DNA of 64,000 nucleotides from an uncultured Lachnospiraceae bacterium (lineage in GTDB: Bacteria > Bacillota > Clostridia > Lachnospirales > Lachnospiraceae), in assembly GCA_947648875.1 (NCBI GenBank), contig CANSPM010000015.1, forward strand, positions 1 to 64,000, given 5' to 3'. Position numbers and translations under genes: made by a program. Position 1 is the first letter of the stretch. Every line of letters begins with the position of its first letter. The notes beneath the pieces are model-generated. The model saw only the letters and a program-made list of their open reading frames with translations. It made no database searches and had not been told where the DNA came from. Shown here in pieces: positions 16,139-23,780 of the stretch.

Positions 16139-18652
16139 ATGGCTATGATGGAGCAGGGGATACAGTGGATGGGCATGATGCATATGACCGGTGAGGCCTG
16201 GAGACCTGCCGTTGCGACAGCGCCAACGCTGCCATCGGTAAGCGGAAACATTATTTTGACAATTTTGGTTTTTCTGCCGTTTCTGATGGGACTTGTGGTA
16301 TACACAGCAGGCAGAGCGGGCGGCAGAGAGCGGAAAGGACGGGATATATCCCGGACCGGGCGCATTTTGGCTGTCTGCGCCGTGGCGGCGCAGCTTTTGC
16401 TGGTTCTTCTGTCGGCAGGAATTTTTTACAGCAATTCCCGGGGCATGCCGCCGCATCTGTACGAGTCCGCAGAGACGGCGCTGGACTGCGTAATTCCCGG
16501 GATCTGCGGTTTCGGACTTCATTTTTACATGGATGGACTGCGGTTGATCTATGGAGTGGTGGCGGCTTTCATGTGGTTTATGACCACTCTGTTTTCGGGG
16601 GAATATTTTGCCCATCATCGGCATGTAAGCCGTTTTTACCTGTTTCTGCTATGGACGCTGGGGGCTGTCATGGGGGTGTTTCTGTCAGCGGATCTGATGA
16701 CCACATTTATCTTTTTTGAGATTATGTCCTTCACCTCCTATGTGTGGGTGGCACAGGAGGAAAACGCCCCTTCTCTTCGGGCGGCGGATACCTATCTGGC
16801 CGTGGCGGTTTTGGGGGGGCTGGTGATGCTGATGGGTATTTTCCTGCTTTACCGGCAACTGGGCACTCTGGAGATCGCAGGGCTTTCCGCCGCCGCAGAA
16901 GGCTGTGAAAATAAGGGGGTTTTATATGCCGCAGGAATCTGCATGTTGGTGGGGTTTGGCGCAAAGGCCGGTGCGTTTCCCCTGCATATCTGGCTGCCTA
17001 AGGCTCATCCCGTGGCGCCGGCGCCGGCTTCCGCCCTGCTGTCCGGCATACTGACCAAGACGGGGATATATGGAATATTATTGTTAAGCTGTCAACTGTT
17101 TGCCCGTGACGGCCGGTGGGGGATGACGATTTTGGCTGCGGGAGTTGTAACCATGGTGTTGGGCGCGGTACTGGCCGTGTTTTCTCTGGATTTGAAACGG
17201 ACGCTGGCCTGTTCTTCCATGTCCCAGATCGGCTTTATTCTGGTGGGGATCGGCATGCAGGGCCTGCCGGGGGACAGAAATCAACTGGCCGTTCACGGAA
17301 CGCTGCTGCATATGGTGAACCATTCCTTGATCAAACTGGTGCTGTTTATGGCGGCGGGAACTATTTTTTTCAATGTGCATGAACTGGATCTGAATGTACT
17401 TCGGGGGTATGGCAGAAAGAAGCCGCTGCTGAAAGGGGTTTTTTTGACGGGTGCGCTGGCTCTCGGGGGTGTGCCCCTGACCGCCGGATACGTGAGCAAG
17501 ACGCTGCTGCATGAGAGCATAGTGGAATATGGGGGCGGCGGTCTGTTTACTGTCATAGAGGGGCTGTTTCTGGTCTCCGGCGGGCTGACGGCGGCCTATA
17601 TGACCAAACTGTTTGTGGCGATTTTTGTAGAAAAAAATCAGGATGCCGAAAGGCAGGCGTCCTATGAGGTGAAAAAGCCCTACATGAATCCTGTCACGGG
17701 CTTTGCCCTGACCGCCAGCGCGGCGGTTCTGCTGTTCTGGGGACTGGTCCCTGGACTCACCATGGACCCGGCGGCGCGGCTGGGACAGGGCTTTATGGGG
17801 CTGTCACGGGCGGAAGAAGAAGTGGCTTACTATAGCCCGGACAATCTGACCGGGGCGCTGGTTTCCCTTGGCATCGGCGCGGCGGTGTACCTGGTGGTGG
17901 TGCGGGGAGGGCTGATGAGGCGCAGGGAGGCTTTTGGACAGGAAAGCCTGTGTACCGCCGGAGGTGATATTCGGGGACAGCTCCATGGCGCGCGGGCCGG
18001 GGGAAGAGGGACAACAGCCGGTTCCGTGGAGGCCGGGGAGAGAAGGACAACAGTCGGTTCCGTGGAGGCCGGGGGGAGAGGGACGACAGCCGGTTCCGTG
18101 GAGGCCGGGGGGAGAGGGACGACAGCCGGTTTCATGGGGGCCGGGGAGAGAGGGACGACAGCCGGTTCCGTGGGAGCCGGGAGAGGCGTGGCCGGTGCAG
18201 CCGGAAGATGGATCAAATGGAAGATACCGGCGGACTACACGAATCCCTGGCCCGCATGGCTGGACCTGGAGGAGCTGTTGTACCGCCCTTTGCTGCTGTC
18301 TCTGCTGCCGTTGTTGTCCGGCATTGTTTGCAGGCTTCTGGACAGCGCGGTGGATTTGCTGGTGGTGGCGCTGCGCAGGACTCTCTACCGGGACAGTCCG
18401 CTGCCTCGGGAACTCCCGGAGGGCAATGCCGTAACGGAGGTCCTGGGACATATGCTGAACGGCCTACAGTGGCTGGGCAATCATACCTGGAAGCGCAGAT
18501 TCCCCACCAGGAGGGAATACGTACATCTGCTGGCCATGAAGCATGCCCAGATTAAGGAGGACGGTTTTATCATCCGTCGCAGTCTGTCTTTCGGACTGTT
18601 GTTGGTATGTCTGGGGCTGGGGCTTACTCTGGTTTATATTCTGCTGTTATGA
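16139..18652 (+). CDS. MrpA/NuoL-type antiporter subunit 4 with repeat-bearing C-terminal extension
   Basis: An 837-residue protein. Residues about 30-590 form the pumping domain: Glu in FIFFEIMSFTSYVWVAQE, Lys in GFGAKAGAFPLHIWLPKAHP, and KRTLACSSMSQIGFILVG with LLHMVNHSLIKLVLF. The rest is an extension: one TM, a soluble segment with five 12-residue repeats (residues 620-679), then two further TM segments (LLLSLLPLLSGIVCRLLDSA and the C-terminal helix). NuoL and MrpA also carry C-terminal extensions with amphipathic and TM helices that brace neighbouring subunits, but the Gly/Thr repeat is unusual. Last gene of the operon; no catalytic NDH or hydrogenase subunit follows. Confidence 0.86.
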   Translation: MAMMEQGIQWMGMMHMTGEAWRPAVATAPTLPSVSGNIILTILVFLPFLMGLVVYTAGRAGGRERKGRDISRTGRILAVCAVAAQLLLVLLSAGIFYSNSRGMPPHLYESAETALDCVIPGICGFGLHFYMDGLRLIYGVVAAFMWFMTTLFSGEYFAHHRHVSRFYLFLLWTLGAVMGVFLSADLMTTFIFFEIMSFTSYVWVAQEENAPSLRAADTYLAVAVLGGLVMLMGIFLLYRQLGTLEIAGLSAAAEGCENKGVLYAAGICMLVGFGAKAGAFPLHIWLPKAHPVAPAPASALLSGILTKTGIYGILLLSCQLFARDGRWGMTILAAGVVTMVLGAVLAVFSLDLKRTLACSSMSQIGFILVGIGMQGLPGDRNQLAVHGTLLHMVNHSLIKLVLFMAAGTIFFNVHELDLNVLRGYGRKKPLLKGVFLTGALALGGVPLTAGYVSKTLLHESIVEYGGGGLFTVIEGLFLVSGGLTAAYMTKLFVAIFVEKNQDAERQASYEVKKPYMNPVTGFALTASAAVLLFWGLVPGLTMDPAARLGQGFMGLSRAEEEVAYYSPDNLTGALVSLGIGAAVYLVVVRGGLMRRREAFGQESLCTAGGDIRGQLHGARAGGRGTTAGSVEAGERRTTVGSVEAGGRGTTAGSVEAGGRGTTAGFMGAGERGTTAGSVGAGRGVAGAAGRWIKWKIPADYTNPWPAWLDLEELLYRPLLLSLLPLLSGIVCRLLDSAVDLLVVALRRTLYRDSPLPRELPEGNAVTEVLGHMLNGLQWLGNHTWKRRFPTRREYVHLLAMKHAQIKEDGFIIRRSLSFGLLLVCLGLGLTLVYILLL
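17996..18175 (+). repeat. 36-bp in-frame minisatellite, five copies
   Basis: Five consecutive 36-bp units begin at 17996, 18032, 18068, 18104 and 18140, followed by a partial unit. Each encodes a variant of AGGRGTTAGSVE. Units 1 and 2 have ACAACA where units 3 to 5 have ACGACA, and unit 4 encodes FMG instead of SVE. The unit length keeps the frame, so copy number can change without inactivating the antiporter subunit. Confidence 0.92.
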
Positions 18653-18791
18653 AAGGCGGCCCCGGAGCAGTCGCCGCGTCCATAAACCGGTAAAATCATT
18701 GCGTATCCGGGGATTATCCGATATACTGAAAGCAGCATGACAGGGCATGAAAAACAATTCCCCGGACAGGCCTGTCAGGAAGGGGGCGCGT

Positions 18792-19103
18792 ATGGCGAGG
18801 ACGGTAAGCATAGGCAATCGGGACTTTGAGAGCCTGCGGGAGAAAAACAATTTCTATGTGGATAAACCCCATTTGATAAAAGAATGGTGGGAAGCGGAGG
18901 ACTCGGTTACACTGATTGCCCGCCCGAGGCGTTTTGGAAAAACATTGACAATGAGTATGCTGGAGAAATTTTTTCGACCGCGTATGCGGACAGGAGTGAT
19001 CTGTTTGAAGGGCTGAGAATCTGGGAGGATGAAAAATACCGTGAACAAAACGTATGGCTTTGCCTTCTGCGGGAAGAAAGTGCCGATCGGGAGTGCGCCA
19101 TGA
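18792..19103 (+). pseudogene. AAA-ATPase-like/PD-(D/E)XK family protein, decayed
   Basis: The ATG at 18792 (with GGAAGGGGG upstream) opens the typical start of the AAA-ATPase-like (PF09820/DUF1703) family: SIGNRDFESLREKNNFYVDK and LIARPRRFGKTLTMSMLEKF with the Walker A-like GKT. At the T run 18969-18974 one base appears lost: frame moves from LEKFF to STAYADRSDLFEGLRIWEDE. After EKYRE the several-hundred-residue middle is missing, and a third frame gives YGFAFCGKKVPIGSAP, the family's usual nuclease-domain C-terminus, to the stop at 19101-19103. These genes are often multicopy in gut anaerobes. This copy is clearly dead. Confidence 0.8.
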
Positions 19104-19153
19104 AAGCAGGGAGAACGGACAGCTCCGGATACGAACGGCAACGTTTTTGCGCC

Positions 19154-19190
19154 CAGTAAACGACATCAATATATCGGATGTCGTTTACTG
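19154..19190. repeat. perfect 14-bp inverted repeat
   Basis: CAGTAAACGACATC (19154-19167) and its exact complement (19177-19190) flank a 9-base loop. It lies between the convergent AAA-ATPase pseudogene and the ABC-F gene. Neither side has a proper U tract, so a terminator is possible but not typical. Confidence 0.7.
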
Positions 19191-19238
19191 TAGAACGGAC
19201 TGTTCTTTCATGTGTGCAAAGAAACCTGTTCATACATA

Positions 19239-20777
19239 TTAAAATGAATCAACCGAAAACAATCCGTCCTTTCGCAGCTCCAACACCCGGCCGCAGACTT
19301 CACGGATATACTTCCGGTCATGAGAGACGCTGATTATGGCTCCCGGGAAGTCCCGCAACAATTTTCGGATCACCGGTCCCGACAGGGGGGAAAAGTTCCG
19401 GGTGGGTTCGTCCAGAATCATCACGTTCCGATGCTCCATGCTCATTTTTAACAACAGCAGCTTGGCCTTCTGACCGCCGGAGAGGTCGCGGATGGCATGA
19501 TCCATCTCCTGCGCAGTGTATTTCATGCTTCCCAGATAAGTCCGAATTTTGGTGATCTCCTCTTTATCCCATGTCTTACACAGGTACTCCACCGGTGTGC
19601 TGTCCAGGGTCAGAAGCTCCTCATAGTTCTGGGGCATATAGGCGGCCCGGATATCGTTTCTCTCTAAAAGCTGCTCTGCGACAGCCCGCAGAAGGGTGGT
19701 TTTACCCACGCCGTTTTTTCCAACAATGCATAGTTTCTCCGACCCCCTGACCTGTAGCCTTATATCGTGGGACAACTCCCTCTCTCCCGCCGTGAGCAGC
19801 GGCAGCTCCCAGTCAATGACCCATTTTCCCGCAGGGATACCTTCGCCCGGGGTAAAGCGGAAGAAGATGGCCTCCTCCGTCTCCGGTCTCTGAGTCATGT
19901 TCTCCGCCTGGCGCTCAAAGCGGCGCTGCATGGATTTGACGGAATGCATTTTCTTTTTCAGCAGAGCTGCTTTGCCGGGGTTCTGTCTTGAAATAATATC
20001 CTGCCTGTACTCCACTTTTTCATATATTTTCCGGAATTTTTCCTGCTGCTTTTCATAGGCGGCTTTTTCTTCCTGAGCCAGGCGTTCCTGCCGCTCATAG
20101 CTGTCCTGTCTGATTTCCACATACTCCCGGTAGCCTGTACGAAATACCGTACAATGACTCTCCGTCTTGCGCTTTAGCTGTTCCATATGCAGGATCATGT
20201 TGGCGGTGCGCTCCAACAGTGTCTCGTCATGAGAGATGTAGAGCACGGGAAAGGTACAGTTGTTGATGAAATGTTCCAGCCATTCCAGCGTGCCGATATC
20301 AATGTCGTTGGAGGGTTCATCCAGCAGGAACACATTGGGGCGTCTGCACAAAATGCGGACAATCTGCGTTTTTATCTTTTCCCCTCCGGAGAGTAGTTCC
20401 ATCCTGGAATCACTGTACAACATATCTATGTCAAGGCCCAGTTCCCCGGCCAGGGAGGACAGCTCCCGGTAGTCCGCCTCCAGAAAGGCGGGCTCCTCGC
20501 TCAGAAATTCAAAGACGCTTTTGGCTTTGTCGGCTCCGGCAAGCTCCTGGGGGAGATAGCCGCAGACCAGGTGATTTTTGATGATCTCCCCGTCGTACTC
20601 GGCGTAATCTGCTGTCAGGGCCGGGTCAAACAGCAGCTTCAGCAGTGTGGATTTGCCGTTTCCCTCCTCCCCGATGATGGCGGCCTTGTCCCCGTTGTTT
20701 AATGTAAAGGAAAGATTTGCCGTCAAAGGGCGCAGATCCTTTTTGTGATAAATATTTAAATTTTTAACCTGTAGCAT
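19239..20777 (-). CDS. ABC-F family ATPase, antibiotic-resistance (ribosome protection) type
   Basis: A 512-residue soluble protein with two ABC domains and no membrane segment. First domain: Walker A GEEGNGKST, signature LLSGGEK, Walker B VFLLDEPSND. Second: GKNGVGKTT, DLSGGQK, VMILDEPTRNFSPLSGP. Between them is a long charged interdomain helix (about residues 190-300), the part that reaches the ribosome in ABC-F proteins. The ATG at 20777 has AGGAGG five bases upstream; the in-frame GTG at 20783 overlaps that site. The two domains and the LDEPTRNFSPLS motif are those of Lsa/Vga/CplR-like proteins that dislodge lincosamides, streptogramins A and pleuromutilins. An attenuator leader upstream supports antibiotic-inducible expression. 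Confidence 0.85.
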   Translation of the reverse strand: MLQVKNLNIYHKKDLRPLTANLSFTLNNGDKAAIIGEEGNGKSTLLKLLFDPALTADYAEYDGEIIKNHLVCGYLPQELAGADKAKSVFEFLSEEPAFLEADYRELSSLAGELGLDIDMLYSDSRMELLSGGEKIKTQIVRILCRRPNVFLLDEPSNDIDIGTLEWLEHFINNCTFPVLYISHDETLLERTANMILHMEQLKRKTESHCTVFRTGYREYVEIRQDSYERQERLAQEEKAAYEKQQEKFRKIYEKVEYRQDIISRQNPGKAALLKKKMHSVKSMQRRFERQAENMTQRPETEEAIFFRFTPGEGIPAGKWVIDWELPLLTAGERELSHDIRLQVRGSEKLCIVGKNGVGKTTLLRAVAEQLLERNDIRAAYMPQNYEELLTLDSTPVEYLCKTWDKEEITKIRTYLGSMKYTAQEMDHAIRDLSGGQKAKLLLLKMSMEHRNVMILDEPTRNFSPLSGPVIRKLLRDFPGAIISVSHDRKYIREVCGRVLELRKDGLFSVDSF

Positions 20778-20818
20778 AGGCACCTCCTGTCTGGGTTTTG
20801 CCGTTATATGCCAGACCC

Positions 20819-20900
20819 ATAAAAAATGCTTCCGGCTGTATTATGTAACCGAAAGCAGATTCCACATGCGCATACTATGTTACAGGTAAAAAATACCTGT
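20819..20900 (-). terminator. attenuator of the ABC-F gene
   Basis: On the minus strand GCTTTCGG (20856-20849) pairs with CCGGAAGC (20835-20828) with one G-U, followed by A and six T (20826-20821): an intrinsic terminator in the leader, about 45 nt before the coding region. Just upstream a second hairpin, ACAGGTA/TACCTGT with a 5-base loop (20882-20900), could take part in an alternative fold. With the leader peptide upstream this forms a transcription attenuator. Confidence 0.75.
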
Positions 20901-20932
20901 CTTCACAGGATAAAGCAAATACCAGATCTCTA

Positions 20933-21007
20933 TCAACGGTTACACAAAGAACACAGCCTGCCAAAAGTCAGCCGTATCGCCGGAATCTCTGTGTAGTTAC
21001 TGTTCAT
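20933..21007 (-). CDS. leader peptide of the ABC-F gene (24 aa)
   Basis: Minus-strand ATG at 21007 with GGAGA six bases upstream encodes a 24-residue peptide beginning MNSNYTEIPAI and ending LCSLCNR, stop at 20935-20933. Inside it, TACACAGAG and CTTTGTGTA can form a 9-bp stem that a stalled ribosome would disrupt. A still shorter frame (MRR, 21022-21011) with a full AGGAGG lies immediately before. Ribosome-stalling leader peptides ahead of terminators are known for ABC-F resistance genes; that this one works so is inference. Confidence 0.55.
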   Translation of the reverse strand: MNSNYTEIPAIRLTFGRLCSLCNR

Positions 21008-21193
21008 AGATTATCTCCGCATTTGCCGGACCTCCTGTTATGATTTGCCACAATAGTATTCCACTGAATGCAGAAGTCATTTCCCATGATCATAAAATGC
21101 CTACAGAGTATGGACTCCGGTAATCATGGCAATCAGATTCCAACAATATATGGATTCTATTGCTTGTCAGGGTAAAGATGTTATCCTAGACCG

Positions 21194-21220
21194 TTTATAG
21201 TCTAACACATCCGGTGTAAA
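21194..21220 (-). promoter_or_regulatory. possible promoter of the ABC-F leader
   Basis: Minus strand TTTACA (21220-21215) and TATAAA (21199-21194) with a short 15-base spacer. It would give a leader of over 400 nt. The stretch 21008-21193 otherwise shows no gene. Confidence 0.3.
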
Positions 21221-21379
21221 TTTTCCAGTACAAATTTATGAAGTTTACTATTTTTATTGATTTTCCGCTTATCCTTTTATAGCACGCCATATCTCCGTAT
21301 AAGTTGTTTTTGTAAAGTCGGGCACCGTTTCGGCACCCAAGCATGAGCGTTGTCGGCCGATGGGCCTGACACGGTGGTG

Positions 21380-21799
21380 TTAAATCTGCTTAATCAAAAA
21401 CATCTCCATAGGCTGTTCAAGTTCAGGAATATTCAGTACCAGACAACCACAATCTTTATAACCTATTTTACGATAAAAATGCTGTGCGCTTTCATCTACC
21501 TGCGTAGAGGTCATAACAGCATTATGCCCTTTGGCTTTCATTTCGTTTTCCCAAAACAACATTACCTCTTTTCCTATTCCATTTGCACGTTGTTCTTCTT
21601 TAAGATAAATCAATGTAACAAAGGGTATGCTATCCCAAAACAAATTGTATCGAAATACACCTACTGGAACATTGTCTTGCCAAATAACATATCCGGTTTG
21701 ATTGTTTACCTTATGTTCAAACTCCTCTTCTGAAATATGTGAGTCTATGGCAAACCAGTTTTCTTTGTCCTTTAATTCAACCTTTTTAATCTCCAGCAT
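21380..21799 (-). CDS. GNAT family N-acetyltransferase
   Basis: A 139-residue cytoplasmic protein with the GNAT fold pattern: beta strand VIWQDNVPVGVFRYNLFW, then FVTLIYLKEEQRANGIGKEV with the acetyl-CoA pyrophosphate loop (Q/R-x-x-G-x-G/A variant RANGIG), and DESAQHFYRKIGYKDCGCL near the end, the usual alpha4-beta6-beta7 region. AAGGAGGT lies before the ATG. Substrate unknown. GC is lower than in the mrp genes, matching the accessory character of this stretch. Confidence 0.85.
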   Translation of the reverse strand: MLEIKKVELKDKENWFAIDSHISEEEFEHKVNNQTGYVIWQDNVPVGVFRYNLFWDSIPFVTLIYLKEEQRANGIGKEVMLFWENEMKAKGHNAVMTSTQVDESAQHFYRKIGYKDCGCLVLNIPELEQPMEMFLIKQI

Positions 21800-21888
21800 A
21801 AATACAACCTCCTTGCTTTTTGTTCAAGAACAATATAACATAAAAGTGAAGTATTTTTAACACTGAAAACACTTTGTAACGTTTTCAG

Positions 21889-21922
21889 CCAAAAGCCACA
21901 GTCTGAAAACGGTGGCTTTTGG
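21889..21922. repeat. perfect 11-bp inverted repeat
   Basis: CCAAAAGCCAC (21889-21899) and GTGGCTTTTGG (21912-21922) with a 12-base loop. GTAAC and GTTAC further flank it, and CTGAAAACG in the loop matches CGTTTTCAG just outside, so two folds are possible. It adjoins the 3' end of the decayed gene at 21923-22090 and may be its old terminator. Confidence 0.6.
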
Positions 21923-22090
21923 TTACGCATGTTCAACTTGTTTTAATATTCTGTAAATAGAACATTTAGATAAATATCTTTCTTCTGAAATTGTGTCAAC
22001 GCTTTTACCGGTACTGTATTCCTCTTAAATTTCCTAATTTCTATAAGCAGTTTCTTTAGGAAAGATATTATCTGCATTTTTATATGTCAC
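21923..22090 (-). pseudogene. remnant of a CD3324-family (Mor-like HTH) protein
   Basis: Minus strand from a GTG at 22090 reads TYKNADNIFPKE; one extra A shifts the frame to LLIEIRKF; after a deletion of the middle a third frame reads EYSTGKSVDTISEERYLSKC and SIYRILKQVEHA to the stop at 21925-21923. These three pieces are, in order, the start, helix and C-terminal helix-turn-helix of small CD3324-type proteins of Clostridia (normally about 90 residues; here 168 nt remain). Several lesions make decay certain. Confidence 0.65.
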
Positions 22091-22120
22091 TCTGAATTAT
22101 TTCCTGTTTCTAACTTTGAT

Positions 22121-22417
22121 TAGAATGCGGATTTTGTGGCGGCGGGCGGATTTGACGTGGAGGAACCGTTCTTTGTGTATTTTCTTCCGAACGGACAGAA
22201 ACGGCTGACGCTCTACTATGACAGCAAAACACAGCGGGGATGCGGAATACGGTATTATGAGCGGGACCCGGGCACTTTCGCCACTGCGGGCATGTACGGG
22301 TTTGCTTTTGAAGGCTCGCGGGAGAGCGGAGAGAAGGAAATCCGGGAAAATGATCTGAAACCATGGGAACAATGGGGCAGACGCGACAGAGGATTTCAGG
22401 GAAAATACGGAGTATGA
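22121..22417 (+). pseudogene. unidentified gene fragment
   Basis: An open frame of about 98 codons runs from just after a stop at 22121 to 22417 and has good coding character (VEEPFFVYFLPNGQKRLTLY, then YDSKTQRGCGIRYYERDPG) and higher GC than its AT-rich surroundings. It has no credible start or ribosome binding site, which suggests the 3' part of a lost gene. The family is not recognised. Confidence 0.35.
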
Positions 22418-22580
22418 CGATCAGGGGCGCTCCGTAAAAAGGCATCCCTTGATTGGGTGCAGATATAGCTTTTGTAAAAACGTGTGCGTGAGTTTCCCAA
22501 ATATACCTGCAATAATCAAATTTGGCAAAAAAAAGAGCTTGACAGATTTCCGGAAACAGCATACACTTATTTACAATAGC

Positions 22581-22634
22581 AAAGAGAAAACAGGAGATTC
22601 GCATCTGTAGATGCCGGATCTGTGTTTTCTCTTT
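22581..22634 (+). terminator. long hairpin before the HicB-like gene
   Basis: AAAGAGAAAACA (22581-22592) pairs perfectly with 22623-22634; inside, GATTCGCATC pairs largely with GATGCCGGATC around a TGTA loop. The distal arm runs into TTTGTTTTC. It ends 41 nt before the next start codon, so it is either the terminator of the old upstream gene or part of the leader. Confidence 0.55.
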
Positions 22635-22675
22635 TTGTTTTCAGCAGAAATATTTTTGGAAAATGGAGGCATATA

Positions 22676-23074
22676 ATGAAAAAATTATTTTATCCCGCAG
22701 TGTTCCACATCGCTAAAGAAGGCAATTATACAGTTTCCTTTCCTGACATTCCGGAATGTATCGCACAGGGCAATGATCTGACACAGGCCTATGAGATGGC
22801 TGCGGACGCCCTGGGTCTGGCGGTGTCCGCCTATGAAAAGGAGCAGAGGCCTCTTCCTGTCGGTTCGGACCCCAGGGCGGTGGCGCCCGGGCAGGACGCG
22901 TTTTTGGTGGTCATTGAGTTTGATCTGCTGGCCTATAAGAGACGTACTAACTCACGGGCCGTCAAGAAAACGCTTAGCATTCCGCAGTGGATGAACGAGG
23001 CTGCCACCGCCATGGGCCTGAACTTTTCTCAAGTATTACAGGAGGCTCTTCTCGCCAGAATACAGGCGAGATAG
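22676..23074 (+). CDS. HicB-like antitoxin-family protein, no HicA partner
   Basis: A 132-residue protein. Residues 1-65 are a HicB-type domain: YPAVFHIAKEGNYTVSFPDI, then PECIAQGNDLTQAYEMAADAL. Residues about 95-130 look like a ribbon-helix-helix DNA-binding end: KKTLSIPQWMNEAATAMGLN then FSQVLQEAL. GGAGG precedes the ATG at 22676. HicB proteins neutralise the HicA mRNA interferase and repress their operon, but no HicA-like (about 60 aa) gene lies next to it, so it is a solitary regulator or relic. Confidence 0.78.
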   Translation: MKKLFYPAVFHIAKEGNYTVSFPDIPECIAQGNDLTQAYEMAADALGLAVSAYEKEQRPLPVGSDPRAVAPGQDAFLVVIEFDLLAYKRRTNSRAVKKTLSIPQWMNEAATAMGLNFSQVLQEALLARIQAR

Positions 23075-23115
23075 CACCGGAAAGCAGGCATATGCGCTCC
23101 GGAATTTTACTGCGG

Positions 23116-23658
23116 TTACTCAAAGATCTGCTGTTCATTTTTCAGCTTTTTCCTCTTAATAGATACCTTTATGATTCCGAAAATCAGAAGTGCTATGGGA
23201 AAAACACATATCGCAGCGTTATATAGATAGAACCGATTTCTAAGTAACATAAAATTGCTAATACTTATGATCATATTGAAGACATTGGGACACATCACGG
23301 CGTAAAGCAATGCAAGGCTACAATTCATGTGTTTAATCAGAGACGCATTGTCGGAAAACAGATCCAGCGATCCGTCTGCGGTTTTTTTGCGGAAATATGC
23401 ATTTCGGGCGACAGTGCCCACATGCTGTATGCCGGTCTCCTCCAGAAAATGAACATAATTTAATGTCTCAGGGTGCCGGGAAGAATTTCCCATAATCTGC
23501 ACACACACATGATATTCACCTGGCAGCGTATTCTCAAATTCATAAGCCAGAAACCTGACGGAGACCAGGGTAAGTCCCTTTGCCGCCATTTCATTAAGCC
23601 ATGCTTCTTCTTTTTCGTAGTCCCAGATAAAAAATAATTTGTGTACTACCTGTCTCAT
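23116..23658 (-). CDS. DUF2812 domain membrane protein
   Basis: A 180-residue protein starting with the DUF2812 pattern FFIWDYEKEEAWLNEMAAKG and LVSVRFLAYEFE, followed by two hydrophobic segments (about 115-135 and 143-165) and a lysine-rich end. DUF2812 proteins are regularly encoded beside PadR-type regulators, as here (the PadR gene is 122 nt upstream on the same strand). Related proteins may be membrane targets or sensors of PadR-like control; the biochemical role is unknown. AAGGTGG precedes the ATG. Confidence 0.8.
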   Translation of the reverse strand: MRQVVHKLFFIWDYEKEEAWLNEMAAKGLTLVSVRFLAYEFENTLPGEYHVCVQIMGNSSRHPETLNYVHFLEETGIQHVGTVARNAYFRKKTADGSLDLFSDNASLIKHMNCSLALLYAVMCPNVFNMIISISNFMLLRNRFYLYNAAICVFPIALLIFGIIKVSIKRKKLKNEQQIFE

Positions 23659-23780
23659 ACATTACCACCTTTCTTTCTTGAAATTTTATCATACCTGTAT
23701 AGAGTGGAAAGCGCTATGCAGGTATTTCCTTTAATTGAGTTGCGCGTATTGGCTGTAGATTTCGGACTCTTTTATAGTAT

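Noticed and set aside
17996-18175. Possible CRISPR-like array
   Set aside because: Units are contiguous without spacers and in frame within a coding region.
8253-18652. Membrane-bound hydrogenase or complex I operon
   Set aside because: No NiFe, NuoB/C/D/H/I-like or other catalytic subunit is present; only the antiporter module is seen.
21250-21370. Minus-strand coding-like tail near the end of the GNAT gene region
   Set aside because: A short open stretch ending near 21280 has no start and no recognised family; too little to call.
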